A stretch of 64,000 nt of DNA from Streptomyces akebiae (GTDB lineage: Bacteria; Actinomycetota; Actinomycetes; Streptomycetales; Streptomycetaceae): contig NZ_CP080647.1 of NCBI RefSeq assembly GCF_019599145.1, positions 5,332,001 through 5,396,000 of the forward strand, read 5' to 3'. Below the pieces are notes generated by a model, which had not been told where the DNA came from, did no database searches, and saw nothing but the letters and a program-made list of their open reading frames with translations. The number at the start of each line of letters is the position of its first letter. The first letter of the stretch is position 1. This document shows positions 43,483 through 51,911 of the stretch, piece after piece. The position numbers and the translations under genes were made by a program.

Positions 43483-44777
43483 GCGGGCACTCCCAGTTGG
43501 CGGCTGAAGTGGTGCAGCTCGGGCAGGGCCCGGCGGCGGTCGCGGGCTGCCATGTCGGCGACCAGTTCGCGTACGGCCGGGCGGCGGATGTCCTGTGCCG
43601 CACAGCTCTCGGCGATGCGCAGGGCCTGGTAGCCGTCGGCGAGTCTGCCCTGCTGACTGTAGGCGCGGGCGGTCTCCACCCAGAGGGCGGCTCGGCGCTC
43701 GGGGACGGGAATGTGGCGGCGCATGAGGGGCCGGGCGGTCTGCAGGGCGATGCCGGCGTCGCCGAAGGAGACGGCCGCGCTGACCTCGTGTAGGGCGACG
43801 TTGGTGGGGCTGAAGTTCGCCCAGGCGTCCGGTTGGTCGAAGGCGACGTAGCGGGCCACTTCCTTGGCCTCGGTGAGGAAGTCCTGGGTGGTGTCGCGGT
43901 CGCCGTTTCTGCTGGCGGCGGTCGCCCCGCGCAGCAGGAGCAGTCCGACGGCCGCCAGGTAGCGGGGGGAGCGCTGGTCGTAGGAGCCGGTGAGCTGGTC
44001 GGCGGTGTGGCGGACCATGTTCACGGCCTGGGCGGTGTGCTTGTCCCGTACGAGGACGTGGGCGTGCACGCGGACACTGGCGGCGAGGACGACCGGGTCT
44101 CCGGACCGTTCCGCCTCGGCCATGGCCCGACCGGCCGCGAGCCAGGCGTTGCCCTGATCGGCTCGCTTCAGCAGCAGGCTCACCGATGTCTGGTAAGCGG
44201 TCGCGAGCAGCCCGGACGCCTCCGCCGAGCCGGAGGAGCCACCGCCGGCGGCCTGGCGCAGGTCGGCGATCAGCCCCGGCAGGGCCTGCTCCAGTTCCGC
44301 GTAGTCGCACACGTAGAACATCCGGCGTACTGCCCGCACCCGGTTTCGCAACTCGTCGATGTCCAAGGCTTGGCCGGTGGCGGCGGGGCTCGTGCCCGGC
44401 ATCAGAACCTGGATCAGGTCGTGATGCGCAGTGGTCGACGACGATGACGGCGACGGCGGGGCCGCGAGCGCGGCCACGCTCGCGGCAAGGAAGGTACGGC
44501 GGTGCATGTCCTCTGTTCCGGGCTCAGCGGCGGGGCTGGTGTCAGATGTGGCGGCGAGGCCGAGACGGTGCGGTGGAATGTCCAGCACCTGCGCGATCTC
44601 GCGCAGCGTGCGCACGTCCTCCGTGCCCCTGCCGCTCTCCAGACGGCTCACCTTCGACTGGTGATACCCCAGTGCGGTGGCCACGTCCTTCTGCGAGCGC
44701 CGCTGTAAAACACGTGCCTGACGGATCACTTCGCCGATCCGTCTCGCCTCGCTCTGTTCTTCGGCCATCTGTGCCAC
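43479..44777 (-). CDS. XRE regulator with TPR-like C-terminal domain
   Basis: The 432-residue regulator has an N-terminal helix-turn-helix (VIRQARVLQRRSQKDVATAL, HQSKVSRLESGRG). The Ala-rich helical C-terminal region has tetratricopeptide-like spacing (AWLAAGRAMAEAERSGDP, GDAGIALQTARPLMRRH, ADGYQALRIAESC). This architecture is common in Streptomyces near RsbW-like ATPases and small-molecule clusters and often senses a signalling peptide or metabolite. GTG 44777 is favoured because AGGAGG lies close upstream. It is divergent from the RsbW-like gene at 44945 and translationally coupled to the flavoprotein. Confidence 0.85.
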   Translation of the reverse strand: MAQMAEEQSEARRIGEVIRQARVLQRRSQKDVATALGYHQSKVSRLESGRGTEDVRTLREIAQVLDIPPHRLGLAATSDTSPAAEPGTEDMHRRTFLAASVAALAAPPSPSSSSTTAHHDLIQVLMPGTSPAATGQALDIDELRNRVRAVRRMFYVCDYAELEQALPGLIADLRQAAGGGSSGSAEASGLLATAYQTSVSLLLKRADQGNAWLAAGRAMAEAERSGDPVVLAASVRVHAHVLVRDKHTAQAVNMVRHTADQLTGSYDQRSPRYLAAVGLLLLRGATAASRNGDRDTTQDFLTEAKEVARYVAFDQPDAWANFSPTNVALHEVSAAVSFGDAGIALQTARPLMRRHIPVPERRAALWVETARAYSQQGRLADGYQALRIAESCAAQDIRRPAVRELVADMAARDRRRALPELHHFSRQLGVPA

Positions 44778-44944
44778 GGCCCCTCCTGCCGTCGCCGATC
44801 CTGCCTGCTCAACCGAGCGTAACCGAGCAGCAAATCACCGCGATGCGGCTCCTGCATAAGTGATGCAGCCCCGGCACACGGCGTAGTCCCGCTCGCCTCC
44901 GGAGCGGTTGCGTGGAGCAGCCGCACCGATCCAGGAGGCAGCTC

Positions 44945-45376
44945 ATGGAAGCGCACCAGATCCGATTCTCCGTTCACGGCACACCTGCCGCCGCCCGCTC
45001 CGCGCGGCAGCAACTCGCGAACGGGATACGGCGCTGGGACGCCTCCCTCGACCAGGACCTGCTGAACACGGCAGAGCTGGTCGCCGCCGAACTGCTGACG
45101 AACGCGGTACGGCACGCGGGCCACGGCCCAATCTCAGCCGCCGCCCGCCTCAATGGCGAGCGTCTGCTGATCGAGGTGACCGATGCCGACCGCAAGGTCC
45201 CACGAGCCGGACTGCCGGACGCGGAGGCAGAGGGCGGGCGCGGCCTGTTCCTCGTCGCCGCCCTGGCCGATCGCCACGGAGTCGATCCGCTGCCGTCCGG
45301 CAAACGCTGCTGGGCCGAGTTCAAGGTCGGCGCCCCAGCCCAGCCCTCACGACACGTACCTCTGCAAAGGAGTTGA
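44945..45376 (+). CDS. RsbW-like ATP-binding protein (anti-sigma type)
   Basis: The 143-residue GHKL-fold protein is of the serine kinase/anti-sigma type. The N-box is LDQDLLNTAELVAAELLTNAVRHAG, the G1 box EVTDADRKVPRA, and the G2-like EGGRGLFLVAALADRHG. It has no other domain. The start at ATG 44945 is supported by AGGAGG eight bases upstream; a GTG 33 bp earlier lacks one. It is the first gene of a long plus-strand operon, 3 bp before the MurA-like gene. It may control expression of the operon together with the divergent XRE-TPR regulator. Confidence 0.85.
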   Translation: MEAHQIRFSVHGTPAAARSARQQLANGIRRWDASLDQDLLNTAELVAAELLTNAVRHAGHGPISAAARLNGERLLIEVTDADRKVPRAGLPDAEAEGGRGLFLVAALADRHGVDPLPSGKRCWAEFKVGAPAQPSRHVPLQRS

Positions 45377-45379
45377 CGG

Positions 45380-46699
45380 TTGACAGCCGTACGGATCCCT
45401 CCAGTCGCCGCCGAAGTGGTGGCCATCCGACCCGGGAGCCCTCTCACCGGTTCCGTGACGGTCGACGGGTCCAAGAACGCAGCCCTGCCGCTTTTGGCAG
45501 CCGCGGCGGCTCTGCATCGCCCCGTGCACGTGGGCAATGTCCCGGCGAACGCCGACGTCGAGACGATGCTCGCCCTGCTTCAGCAGGCCGGCTGGCACAC
45601 AGCCCGACCCGTCAGCGACCTGCACACCGCGGCGATCCTGCCGAGCGACAAGCCCCAAGCCGGGTCCGACCTCGACATCGCCGCCCGCATCCGGGCCTCG
45701 TACTACCTCGTCCCCGCCCTGCTGGGCACATACGGCCGGGCGTGCCTCCCTTGGCCGGGCGGCTGCCGGATCGGGGTACGCGGCATGGAGCAGCACTTCA
45801 AGGTCTACGAACGCTTCGGCGACCGCACGACCATCGACGACCACGGCTATGTCGTGGAAGCAGCCAGTACCCGGGCCGAAACGGTCTCGATCATGTTGCC
45901 CTTCCGCTCCCGAGGCGCGACCATCGCCGCTCTCCTTCGCGCGGTCGTGGCCGGACGGCCACTGCGTCTGGGGATGCCCAACCTCTCGCCGGAAGTGCTG
46001 GCTGTTGTTGAGGCGGTGCGGACGGCTGGCTGGCAGTGCCGAGTCAGTGAGGCGCTTCTTGCTCTCGCGCCGCCTTTGGCCGCTCCCATGGAGACCATCG
46101 TCTGGCGGGTGCCCGGGGACAAGATCGAGGCCGGGACCTTGGCCTGCGCGGTCGCGGTCACAGGCGGCGACGCACGCATCTGCGGTGTACGCGGTGACGA
46201 TGTTGTCCCCTTGGTCAGGGCCTTGCGATGGCTCGGGGTTCCTGCCGATATGGAGGACGACGTGCTTACGGTCCAAGCGACCGGCGTCCGTCCCACGAGC
46301 CGGTCTCTGCGGGCCATTGCTTCCCTCGCCCCTAGTGGCCTGGATGCCGACTTCGAGCCGTCCCTGATGGCCTTGGCCCTCACCCGTCCCGGCACTCATC
46401 TCTTCTCCGACACGATCAACCCCGGCCGCCACGGCAACCTGGTGCCACAGCTGGCCCGTCTCGGTGCCGTGATCCACGAGCTGTCGCCGACCAAGTGCCG
46501 TCTCACCGGTCCGCAGCAGTTGACCGGAACTGGCGTGGAGGCTACCGACATCCGCACGGGTTCCGCCCTGCTCATCGCTGGTCTGACAGCGCACGGCGTC
46601 ACCACCCTGGGCGGCCTCGACCAGCTCCGACGCGGCCACGCCGACCTTCCCACCAAGCTGTACGCCCTCGGCGCCGACATCTGCGAGGTCACGCCATGA
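45380..46699 (+). CDS. MurA-like enolpyruvyl transferase (UDP-GlcNAc 1-carboxyvinyltransferase family)
   Basis: The 439-residue EPSP-synthase-fold protein is of the MurA family, which transfers enolpyruvate from PEP to a nucleotide-linked sugar hydroxyl. Active-site features are kept: Lys in DGSKNAALPLL, Arg in IAARIRASYYL, the catalytic Cys in WPGGCRIGVRGMEQH, an Asp in SGLDADFEPSL and Arg in ATDIRTGSALL. It lies in a nucleotide-gene operon, not a cell-wall operon, and has normal length. An acceptor other than UDP-GlcNAc is therefore likely, as for the UMP-specific NikO/PolA enzymes of nucleoside antibiotic pathways. Start TTG 45380. The stop overlaps the next ATG. Confidence 0.88.
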   Translation: MTAVRIPPVAAEVVAIRPGSPLTGSVTVDGSKNAALPLLAAAAALHRPVHVGNVPANADVETMLALLQQAGWHTARPVSDLHTAAILPSDKPQAGSDLDIAARIRASYYLVPALLGTYGRACLPWPGGCRIGVRGMEQHFKVYERFGDRTTIDDHGYVVEAASTRAETVSIMLPFRSRGATIAALLRAVVAGRPLRLGMPNLSPEVLAVVEAVRTAGWQCRVSEALLALAPPLAAPMETIVWRVPGDKIEAGTLACAVAVTGGDARICGVRGDDVVPLVRALRWLGVPADMEDDVLTVQATGVRPTSRSLRAIASLAPSGLDADFEPSLMALALTRPGTHLFSDTINPGRHGNLVPQLARLGAVIHELSPTKCRLTGPQQLTGTGVEATDIRTGSALLIAGLTAHGVTTLGGLDQLRRGHADLPTKLYALGADICEVTP

Positions 46700-47931
46700 A
46701 CCGGCACTTACGGCGAATCATCGCCACGACGGACGTCCACTCCGCCTTCGCCTCCTCCGCACCGATGCTCGCCTATCTCCACGCCGCCAGGGCCGAGAGC
46801 CTGATCGTGGACTGCGGCGACTTCTTCGAAGGCAGCGGCTTCTACCGCCTCGGCCACGGGCAGATCGAGCGCGAGATCCTGACCAGCCTGTACGACCTGT
46901 TGGCCCCCGGGAATCACGGTTGGCGGCATCATTTCGAGCCGGGGCTGCGCGAGATGACCGTGTGCGCTAACACGACCGACGACGACGGCAATCCACTCTT
47001 CGACCGCGTACGCCTCAAGCGGATCGCCGGCCGACGCGTCGCCGTCACCGCAGTGATCGGTACTCAGGCATTCACCGCGATCCCCGTCGGCGACCGCATC
47101 GGTCACCACGTCACCGATCCTGCTCAGGCCCTGCGCGAGGCGATGCTCGAGCACCACCACCGTGCCGACGCCTGGATCGTGCTGTCCCACTCCGGCTTCG
47201 ACGAGGACCTGAAGCTGGCCGCTGCCTGCCCCTTCGCGGACGTCATCTTCGCCGGGCACTGCCACAGCGACACGTACGGCCCCGTACCCGTCGGCGACAC
47301 CCTCGTGGTCAAAGGACGCGAACTCGGCATCGGATACGCCACCGCAGAGCCCGTCGGAACCGGCTGGGCCGCCCGTACGGGCACCTTCCCCAGCTCTCAC
47401 GGGCTGCCCGAGGACCTCGCCACGGTGCAGGACAAGATCGCACTCGTCGGCCGGACGCTCGCCAGCCCGCTCGGCATCGTGAACGAGCCCTACCGCAACG
47501 CCCCGTTGGACCGGCGCCAGTTGCTGGCAGAGGTTGCCGACCGACTGCACTCGGGCCTCGGCGCGGACGCGGTCGTCCTCAACGAGACTGCCCTGCGTTC
47601 CACGCCGCTCGGCGAAGTGCTCACCCTCGGCGACCTGCTGACCATCGAGCCCTTCGACAACCAACTCGTCCACGCTCGCCTCCCCGACGACCCCACCCAG
47701 GACCACGAGCAGTTGCTCGGCCACCTCACCGACCGTGTCGGTCCTCTGGCCATCGCTCCCACTCCTCTGTGCCCGGCGACGAGGAGCGTGTTGACGACTG
47801 ATTACCTCGCCGACAGCCACCTCGGCGGACGGACACATCAAGCCGGACTACGGCTCGGCCAAGCCGTACGAAGCGTCCTGCTCACACCCCTGGCTGGCGC
47901 TGACGACACTGCTGCAGGAGGCGAGCAATGA
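46696..47931 (+). CDS. 5'-nucleotidase-like metallophosphoesterase
   Basis: The 411-residue cytoplasmic protein (no signal peptide) has a calcineurin-like N-terminal domain. Motifs are ATTDVHSAF, DCGDFFEG, APGNHGWRHHF, VLSHSGFDED and FAGHCHSDTYG. A 5'-nucleotidase C-terminal domain follows (DAVVLNETALRSTPLGEVL, TLGDLLTIEPFDNQLV) that normally binds the nucleoside base. It should remove phosphate from a nucleotide or nucleotide-like intermediate. It overlaps the MurA-like gene by four bases and the first deaminase-like gene by four bases. Confidence 0.88.
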   Translation: MNRHLRRIIATTDVHSAFASSAPMLAYLHAARAESLIVDCGDFFEGSGFYRLGHGQIEREILTSLYDLLAPGNHGWRHHFEPGLREMTVCANTTDDDGNPLFDRVRLKRIAGRRVAVTAVIGTQAFTAIPVGDRIGHHVTDPAQALREAMLEHHHRADAWIVLSHSGFDEDLKLAAACPFADVIFAGHCHSDTYGPVPVGDTLVVKGRELGIGYATAEPVGTGWAARTGTFPSSHGLPEDLATVQDKIALVGRTLASPLGIVNEPYRNAPLDRRQLLAEVADRLHSGLGADAVVLNETALRSTPLGEVLTLGDLLTIEPFDNQLVHARLPDDPTQDHEQLLGHLTDRVGPLAIAPTPLCPATRSVLTTDYLADSHLGGRTHQAGLRLGQAVRSVLLTPLAGADDTAAGGEQ

Positions 47932-48467
47932 TCCTCACCGGGCCCGAGATCACCGCCGCTGCCCACGACGGACGCCTGACCATCGCGCCCTTCGAACCGG
48001 AACAGGTCAACCCCAACAGCTACAACGTCCGCCTCGGCCCCACCCTGCTGACCTACACCGACACCGTGATCGACGCCCACCGCCCCAACCCCACCCACGA
48101 GGTCACGATCGGGAAGAGCGGATACGTACTCCGGCCCGGTGAGCTGTACCTCGGACACACCGTCGAACAGGTCGGCTCCGACACCTACGTACCGCTGCTC
48201 TTCGGCCGCTCCTCCGTCGGCAGGCTTGGCCTTTTCGTCGAGATCACCGCCCCGATCGGCGACATCGGCTTCCACGGCCAGTGGACGCTGATGCTCTCCC
48301 CGATCCGCCCGCTGCGGGTGTACGCGGGCATGCGGATCGGGCAGATCATGTTCTTCGTCTCCACCGGCGCCATCGCCCCCTACCAAGGCAAGTACCAGGC
48401 CGCCATCGGCCCGCAGCCCTCCGCCTACTGGCGCGACGCGGCCCGGCTCAAGGCGGTCGCCTCGTGA
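47928..48467 (+). CDS. dCTP deaminase-like protein 1 (lacks catalytic Glu)
   Basis: The 179-residue dUTPase/dCTP-deaminase-fold protein starts MILTGPEITAAAHDGRL. Compared with E. coli Dcd (numbering from memory) it keeps the loop GRSSVGRLGL (R94, S95, S96, R99, matching R110/S111/S112/R115). However, the conserved His121 is Glu105 and the catalytic Glu138 is Met122 (WTLML). The C-terminal nucleotide lid (PYQGKYQAAIG) is present. Alone it should be unable to deaminate. Its tandem partner has the opposite pattern. It is coupled by four-base overlaps on both sides. Confidence 0.85.
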   Translation: MILTGPEITAAAHDGRLTIAPFEPEQVNPNSYNVRLGPTLLTYTDTVIDAHRPNPTHEVTIGKSGYVLRPGELYLGHTVEQVGSDTYVPLLFGRSSVGRLGLFVEITAPIGDIGFHGQWTLMLSPIRPLRVYAGMRIGQIMFFVSTGAIAPYQGKYQAAIGPQPSAYWRDAARLKAVAS

Positions 48468-49012
48468 TCCTCACCGGCCCCGCGATCAGCGCCGCCATCC
48501 AGGCAGGCGAGATCACGATCGACCCGTACGACCCCGCCCGACTCTCCCCGAACGCCTACGACTGGCGACTCGGCGACACCATCCGTATCTGCGACGGAGA
48601 CCTGGACGCAGCCGTCCCAACCGCGTTCGCCGAGCAGAGCATCCCGGCCGCGGGCCTGGTGCTGACGCCGGACGCGTTCTATCTCGGCGTCACGCTGGAG
48701 AAGACCGGCTCCGAGACGTACGCACAACTGCTCAACGGCGACCGCACCATCGGCGCGCTCGGCATCTGGGTCCACGTCTCCGCCCCGCTCGGCCACCAAG
48801 GCCACGCCATTCGCTGGACCCTGGAGATCCGTGCCGCCCGGCCGGTGCGCATCTACGCGGGCATGACCTTCGGCAAGCTCATCTTCCTCAGCGCCTTCGG
48901 CACGTCGGCCAGCTATCAGCAGCAGGATGCCAAGTACGCGGCGACGGACGGCATCGACATCTCCCGCCTCTACGAAGAGAACCCCGGAGGAGTCCGGTGC
49001 CCCCGCAACTGA
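48464..49012 (+). CDS. dCTP deaminase-like protein 2 (has Glu, lacks GRSS loop)
   Basis: The 182-residue paralogue of the preceding protein starts VILTGPAISAAIQAGE. The GRSSxxR loop is replaced by GDRTIGA, losing R110, S111 and R115 equivalents. His104 (His121) and Glu121 in RWTLEI (Glu138) are retained, and the lid DAKYAATDG is present. The two paralogues are about equally long and start with the same MILTGP. The complementary losses suggest a hetero-oligomer with composite sites. The GTG overlaps the previous stop. The 3' end overlaps the glycosyltransferase start by 16 bp. Confidence 0.85.
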   Translation: MILTGPAISAAIQAGEITIDPYDPARLSPNAYDWRLGDTIRICDGDLDAAVPTAFAEQSIPAAGLVLTPDAFYLGVTLEKTGSETYAQLLNGDRTIGALGIWVHVSAPLGHQGHAIRWTLEIRAARPVRIYAGMTFGKLIFLSAFGTSASYQQQDAKYAATDGIDISRLYEENPGGVRCPRN

Positions 49013-50112
49013 CCGCTGGGCCGCTGGCCGCCACCCTGCTGGACCTGCCCGCTGGAAGCCCGGGAGGCAGCGTCGAACTCTTCCTTGACCTCTACACGGG
49101 TGAGCAACCGCTCATCTCGGCGCGGGCGTTCATGCTCGCCCCCACCGGCCCGCGAATTCACCTCCCGGCCGGCCTCGACCTCCTCCAAGTCCCCGGGAAG
49201 TGCCTGGAGGGCTCAGCCTTCAGCCGATACGTCGCCGCCCTGCGCTCGGCACTGGCGGCCGCGATCGACCCGACCCGGATCGACGTCCTGCACCTGCAGC
49301 ACCTCACCTTCGGCGCCACCCCCGCCCTGATCCACGCGCTCCCCACACACCCCCGCATCGCCCTGGTGCACGGCACCGACCTGCTCTTCGCCGAGGCTCA
49401 CCGCGACCAGCTCCAGGTGCTGCATGAGACGACGAAGGCCGCCGACGCCATCGTCGTCCCCACCAGCGCGATGGCCGACCAACTCCGCAAACTCGTCCCA
49501 CTGGTCAACCGACGCAAGATCACCCACATCCCCTGGGGCATCCCCGACCACCTGATCACCGACCCACCGGCCCGGCCTTCCCGCTCTCCGACGAGCCATC
49601 TGCGGCTGCTGTACGCGGGTCGACTCACGGCCGAGAAGGGCGTCGAGGCCCTGGTGAAGAGCTTGGCCTCGGTGCCGGGCGTCGAACTGAGCGTCGCCGC
49701 ACCACAAGCCCAGTTCCACACCCTGACCGCGCTGCTGCAACGAGCTGGCGTACGAGCCCGCTACCTTGGGTGGCTCCGCCGCTCACAGCTGTGGAAAACC
49801 TTCACCGAGCACGACCTTCTGGTCATGCCCTCCACCACCCTGGAGGCCATGGGCCTGGTCGCACTGGAGGCCCAAGCCTGCGGCCTCCCTGTCCTCTACC
49901 AACCCGTACCCGGCCTCAGCGAATCCGTTGCCGCCTCCGGCGTGGCAACGGACTTCACCAACCCCGCCGCCCTGGCCCGTGACCTGGACCGGCTACGGAC
50001 CACACCTGGCCTGCTCCCGGCTCTGCGTCGGGCCGGCCACGCGAATGCCGCCCGCTACCCGCTCTCCGCCACCGCCCAGGCCCTGACCGATCTGGGCCGC
50101 CAGCTCACCTGA
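48997..50112 (+). CDS. Glycosyltransferase, GT4-like (GT-B fold)
   Basis: The 371-residue protein has an N-terminal acceptor domain with VLHLQHLTFG and RIALVHGTDLLFAEAHRDQL. The C-terminal nucleotide-sugar domain has LRLLYAGRLTAEKGVEALVK (the glycosyltransferase group 1 signature), the EX7E region MPSTTLEAMGLVALEAQACG and LPVLYQPVPGLSESVAA. It should transfer a sugar from a nucleotide donor to the pathway product. The GTG start overlaps the upstream deaminase-like gene by 16 bp, so expression is coupled. Confidence 0.87.
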   Translation: MPPQLTAGPLAATLLDLPAGSPGGSVELFLDLYTGEQPLISARAFMLAPTGPRIHLPAGLDLLQVPGKCLEGSAFSRYVAALRSALAAAIDPTRIDVLHLQHLTFGATPALIHALPTHPRIALVHGTDLLFAEAHRDQLQVLHETTKAADAIVVPTSAMADQLRKLVPLVNRRKITHIPWGIPDHLITDPPARPSRSPTSHLRLLYAGRLTAEKGVEALVKSLASVPGVELSVAAPQAQFHTLTALLQRAGVRARYLGWLRRSQLWKTFTEHDLLVMPSTTLEAMGLVALEAQACGLPVLYQPVPGLSESVAASGVATDFTNPAALARDLDRLRTTPGLLPALRRAGHANAARYPLSATAQALTDLGRQLT

Positions 50113-50211
50113 ACGGCTGTGGCCGGCCGATGTCCGACACGCCATTGCCAAACCGCTTCCACTCCCGTCACTACGCTGGCCGACGGGATGCCCACGGCGA
50201 ACAGGGAGACC

Positions 50212-51255
50212 ATGACGTACCGCACCGACCGCATCGAAGCCCTGCTCGACGAAGGCGTCCGCGACAAGGTCTACCCCGGCGCCGTCTGGGCCGTCGGCGA
50301 CGCTTCGGGCATCCGAGCCCAAGGCACCACAGGAGTTCTCGACCCCGACGAACCGAATGCTCCGATGCGCCCAGACACCGTCTTCGATGCCGCTAGCCTC
50401 ACCAAGATCCTCGCTGTCTGGTCCTCCGTCGGAGCCCTGTTCGAGGAGGGCAAACTCGACATCGACTCCCCGCTGGGCGAGTTCTGGATGGAGGTCGAAG
50501 GCCACCCGCTCGCGGCCGTGACGGCTCGCCAACTCCTCACTCACACCGCAGGGGTCCCCCTACGGGCCCAACTGAAGAACCTGTACGGCACCGACCCCCA
50601 GGACATCCGCGACGGCGTACTGCACGAAGCTCTCCACCGCCCACCGGGCGAGGCCGTCGAATACACCGACCGAGCCGCACTCATCCTCGGCTACCTCGCC
50701 GAACACATCTCCGGCCAGCCCCTCGACCAACTCGCCACGGAACGGACCTGGCAGCCCCTGGGCATGAAAGCCACTCGCTTCGGCCCCCTACCCGCCGCGA
50801 CGGTCGCCCGGTGCGCGCCCACCGAACTCGACCCGGACACCAACACCCACCTCAAGGGCACCGCCCACGACTTCTCCGCCCGCCTCCTCGGCGGCGTGTG
50901 CGGCATCGCCGGCGCCTTCACCGTCCTCGACGACCTCGCCCGCTTCCTGCGCTACATGTTGGACGACAACGCTGTCCCCGAGCGAGCGGGCTTCGGGTCT
51001 GCCTGGTCCGAGGCGTCGCTCAGCGTCCAGACCGGCTCACTTGCCCCCGCACGTGGGCTGTTCTGGCACCCCGCCCCCGGTGCTGATCCAGCCGACGACA
51101 TCTGGGTGCACTACGGCTTCACGGGAACCGGCATGTGGATCTCACCCCGGCGCCGACGGTGGGCAATTCTTTTGACGAACAAGCTCTACTACACCCGCGA
51201 CCGCCAACCCCTGACGGATGTCCGCAATGTCTACCGCGCGCTCGCTTTCAACTGA
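50212..51255 (+). CDS. Serine hydrolase (class C β-lactamase-like)
   Basis: The 347-residue protein has the penicillin-binding/β-lactamase fold. The nucleophile motif SLTK is in FDAASLTKILAVW, a second motif YTDRAALI stands in place of the usual YSN, and the C-terminal strand HYGFTGTGMW is in the HxG position. There is no signal peptide, so it is probably cytoplasmic, as in esterase or amidase members used in biosynthesis. The ATG at 50212 has GGGAG upstream. The 99-bp gap from the glycosyltransferase makes cotranscription likely. It is the last gene of the nucleotide-gene operon. Confidence 0.85.
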   Translation: MTYRTDRIEALLDEGVRDKVYPGAVWAVGDASGIRAQGTTGVLDPDEPNAPMRPDTVFDAASLTKILAVWSSVGALFEEGKLDIDSPLGEFWMEVEGHPLAAVTARQLLTHTAGVPLRAQLKNLYGTDPQDIRDGVLHEALHRPPGEAVEYTDRAALILGYLAEHISGQPLDQLATERTWQPLGMKATRFGPLPAATVARCAPTELDPDTNTHLKGTAHDFSARLLGGVCGIAGAFTVLDDLARFLRYMLDDNAVPERAGFGSAWSEASLSVQTGSLAPARGLFWHPAPGADPADDIWVHYGFTGTGMWISPRRRRWAILLTNKLYYTRDRQPLTDVRNVYRALAFN

Positions 51256-51379
51256 GGCGGCTGGTGTGAGCGGAGTGGGCCACAGAAGCCCACGACTTGC
51301 CAAGTTCCAGAGGGAGACGCGTCAACGCCAGTGTCACGGCGGAGAGCGTGCCGAAGGCCATGGCCAGGCGTTGAATCAT
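51248..51379 (-). CDS. Possible 43-residue hydrophobic peptide
   Basis: This is a small frame reading MIQRLAMAFGTLSAVTLALT then RLPLELGKSWASVAHSAHTS and RLS. AGGGAGGGG lies eight bases before the ATG, a better ribosome site than many annotated genes here. The first 20 residues could form a short membrane helix. It is convergent with the serine hydrolase (8-bp overlap) and in line with two other small minus-strand frames upstream. The role is unknown; a toxin-like or signalling peptide is possible. Confidence 0.4.
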   Translation of the reverse strand: MIQRLAMAFGTLSAVTLALTRLPLELGKSWASVAHSAHTSRLS

Positions 51380-51435
51380 GCGCGTATTCCCCTCCCTTGC
51401 GTGGCCCGCTCCCGTTGCGCAAACGGCCGGAGTAG

Positions 51436-51750
51436 TCAACCGTGGGCGATCGCGAACTCACTGTAACGAGCGCAATGGGCATCCACCGCACCAGAGTGCG
51501 CCGTTCGCTCCCGTAGCAACTGGCCCGCCGCCACGAGGGACCCCGCTGTACGACCGGCGTATACCGCTTCAGAAGCGCGATCAGGCCAGGAAAGCCCCTG
51601 CCACCACTCCGTTCCGAACGGAACGCCGCGCCCTTTTGTCACCAGGCCAGCCGCAGAGATCCAACCCAGTGGTGGCAGCGGCGCGACTGCCGAACGCCCT
51701 GGCTTGGTGCCGACCGCCCGCCTCCAAGTCGGAGCGAGCGCAGAGGTCAG
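51436..51750 (-). CDS. Possible small hypothetical protein (start uncertain)
   Basis: This open frame of about 104 codons contains protein-like segments (APLPPLGWISAAGLVTKGRG, VPFGTEWWQGLSWPDRASEA, HCARYSEFAIAHG) with Streptomyces codon use. No ATG/GTG/TTG fits well. A CTG at 51750, overlapping the TGA of the preceding small gene (CTGA) behind GGAGG, is the best candidate, or the frame may be a decayed gene that lost its ATG. It lies between two other small minus-strand ORFs. Confidence 0.4.
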   Translation of the reverse strand: MTSALAPTWRRAVGTKPGRSAVAPLPPLGWISAAGLVTKGRGVPFGTEWWQGLSWPDRASEAVYAGRTAGSLVAAGQLLRERTAHSGAVDAHCARYSEFAIAHG

Positions 51751-51911
51751 CCGTGGTGTTCCTCCTGCTCGTTCTGCAAGGCGTCGCGCACGGAGCGCCA
51801 AGCGCGGATTGCGTTACCGATGTCCACCAACAGCCCTCGGAGTTGGCGAATCAGAACCCTCGCGGCACAAATGGCAGCAATGACTTCGAATTCCACCGCG
51901 AGCCCGCTCAT
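51747..51911 (-). CDS. Small helical protein, 54 residues
   Basis: The protein reads MSGLAVEFEVIAAICAARVL then IRQLRGLLVDIGNAIRAWRS and VRDALQNEQEEHHG. It is almost entirely amphipathic helix. GAGGAG lies seven to twelve bases upstream of the ATG. Its stop touches the start of the next frame, so the two are probably coupled. An upstream frame ends at 51922 (with GDHEMYLAWYRLRGARRRG) and may be the tail of another gene in the same run. The function is unknown. Confidence 0.5.
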   Translation of the reverse strand: MSGLAVEFEVIAAICAARVLIRQLRGLLVDIGNAIRAWRSVRDALQNEQEEHHG

